Assembly: GCF_029977985.1 (NCBI RefSeq)
Contig: NZ_JARKOT010000055.1
Span: forward strand, 1-44,487
Length of the DNA: 44,487 nucleotides
Direction of reading: 5' to 3'
Source: Propioniciclava sp.
GTDB taxonomy: Bacteria > Actinomycetota > Actinomycetes > Propionibacteriales > Propionibacteriaceae
The notes below the pieces were generated by a model. That model was not told where the DNA came from, searched no databases, and was given only the letters and a program-made list of their open reading frames with translations. Every line of letters begins with the position of its first letter. The first letter of the stretch is position 1. The translations under genes and the position numbers were made by a program. Shown in pieces: positions 44,392 through 44,487 of the stretch.

Positions 44392-44487
44392 CCCCCAGAG
44401 CCGGGAGACTCCCAGTCAGGAAGGGCCCGCGCCGTCAGCCCGGCCAGCCAGCCGACCGGCGCCACCGGACTTCTTCAGGTCGAAGTA

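Larger units (their letters stand above)
42848..44487 (+). mobile_element. Complete 1640-bp insertion sequence (IS5/IS1182-like, ISNCY-type annotation)
   Basis: Terminal inverted repeats: left TACTTCGACCTGAAAAAGTC (42848-42867) and right its complement with one mismatch (44468-44487). One transposase gene fills the element. The right end coincides with the last base of the window, so the target duplication cannot be checked. Confidence 0.85.

Overview
The window is high-GC DNA, apparently a chromosomal segment of an actinobacterium. The gene families, the mfd-mazG-lipoprotein-eno-ftsB-DUF501-ppx block and the single-chain PurL suggest Propionibacteriales/Propionibacteriaceae; the family-level assignment is inference. 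The window is bounded by insertion sequences. The left edge cuts an IS630-type transposase after its first 40 codons, and the right edge is the terminal inverted repeat of a second, complete IS, so it looks like a contig or segment delimited by repeats.

Layout. 0.3-10.7 kb: ppdK (pyruvate phosphate dikinase) divergent from an RsmC/RlmG-like methyltransferase, a YwiC-like membrane protein, a GPH-type sugar symporter, a YegP-like small protein, an S9 peptidase, a lipoprotein and a YpfJ-type zinc metallopeptidase. 10.8-21.7 kb: a NUDIX hydrolase, then a leftward housekeeping block: mfd, two DUF202 membrane proteins, a SurA-N-like lipoprotein, mazG, enolase, ftsB/divIC, a DUF501 protein, ppx/gppA, an unusual tRNA and a Bax-inhibitor-1 protein. 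21.8-25.2 kb: an accessory island with a frameshifted AAA/ORC-like ATPase, decayed SRPBCC and GNAT genes, an intact HEPN/MNT (HepT/MntA-like) toxin-antitoxin pair and a deleted SF2 helicase remnant. 25.2-42.7 kb: a cell-wall amidase, a 1308-residue PurL, pth and rplY (bL25) with a structured leader, an RHH-VOC mini-operon, a GlgC-like nucleotidyltransferase, a cluster of TGACATAG repeats, prs-glmU-DUF2339-lysR, an EamA exporter, and a CPA1 Na+/H+ antiporter ending in a UBP-type zinc finger that is broken by two frameshifts. 42.8-44.5 kb: a 1640-bp IS.

How it works together. Most genes are core functions: C3/C4 and glycolytic carbon (ppdK, eno), nucleotide and cell-wall precursors (prs, glmU, purL, amidase), translation (pth, bL25, tRNA) and transcription-coupled repair (mfd). 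Fifteen genes have a TAnnnT-like hexamer exactly 6-7 nt before an ATG/GTG, so leaderless transcription appears to be the default initiation mode here; the remaining genes carry clear Shine-Dalgarno sequences.

Best candidates for something new are: a class-I-shaped tRNA with a UAA (Leu) anticodon beside ppx; a 52-residue ribbon-helix-helix protein with a 24-bp palindrome over its own promoter and start codon, translationally coupled to a two-module VOC protein; the TGACATAG cluster upstream of the GlgC-like gene; a structured bL25 leader; and the antiporter/UBP zinc-finger fusion. No CRISPR array, rRNA or complete known defence system beyond the HEPN/MNT pair was seen.
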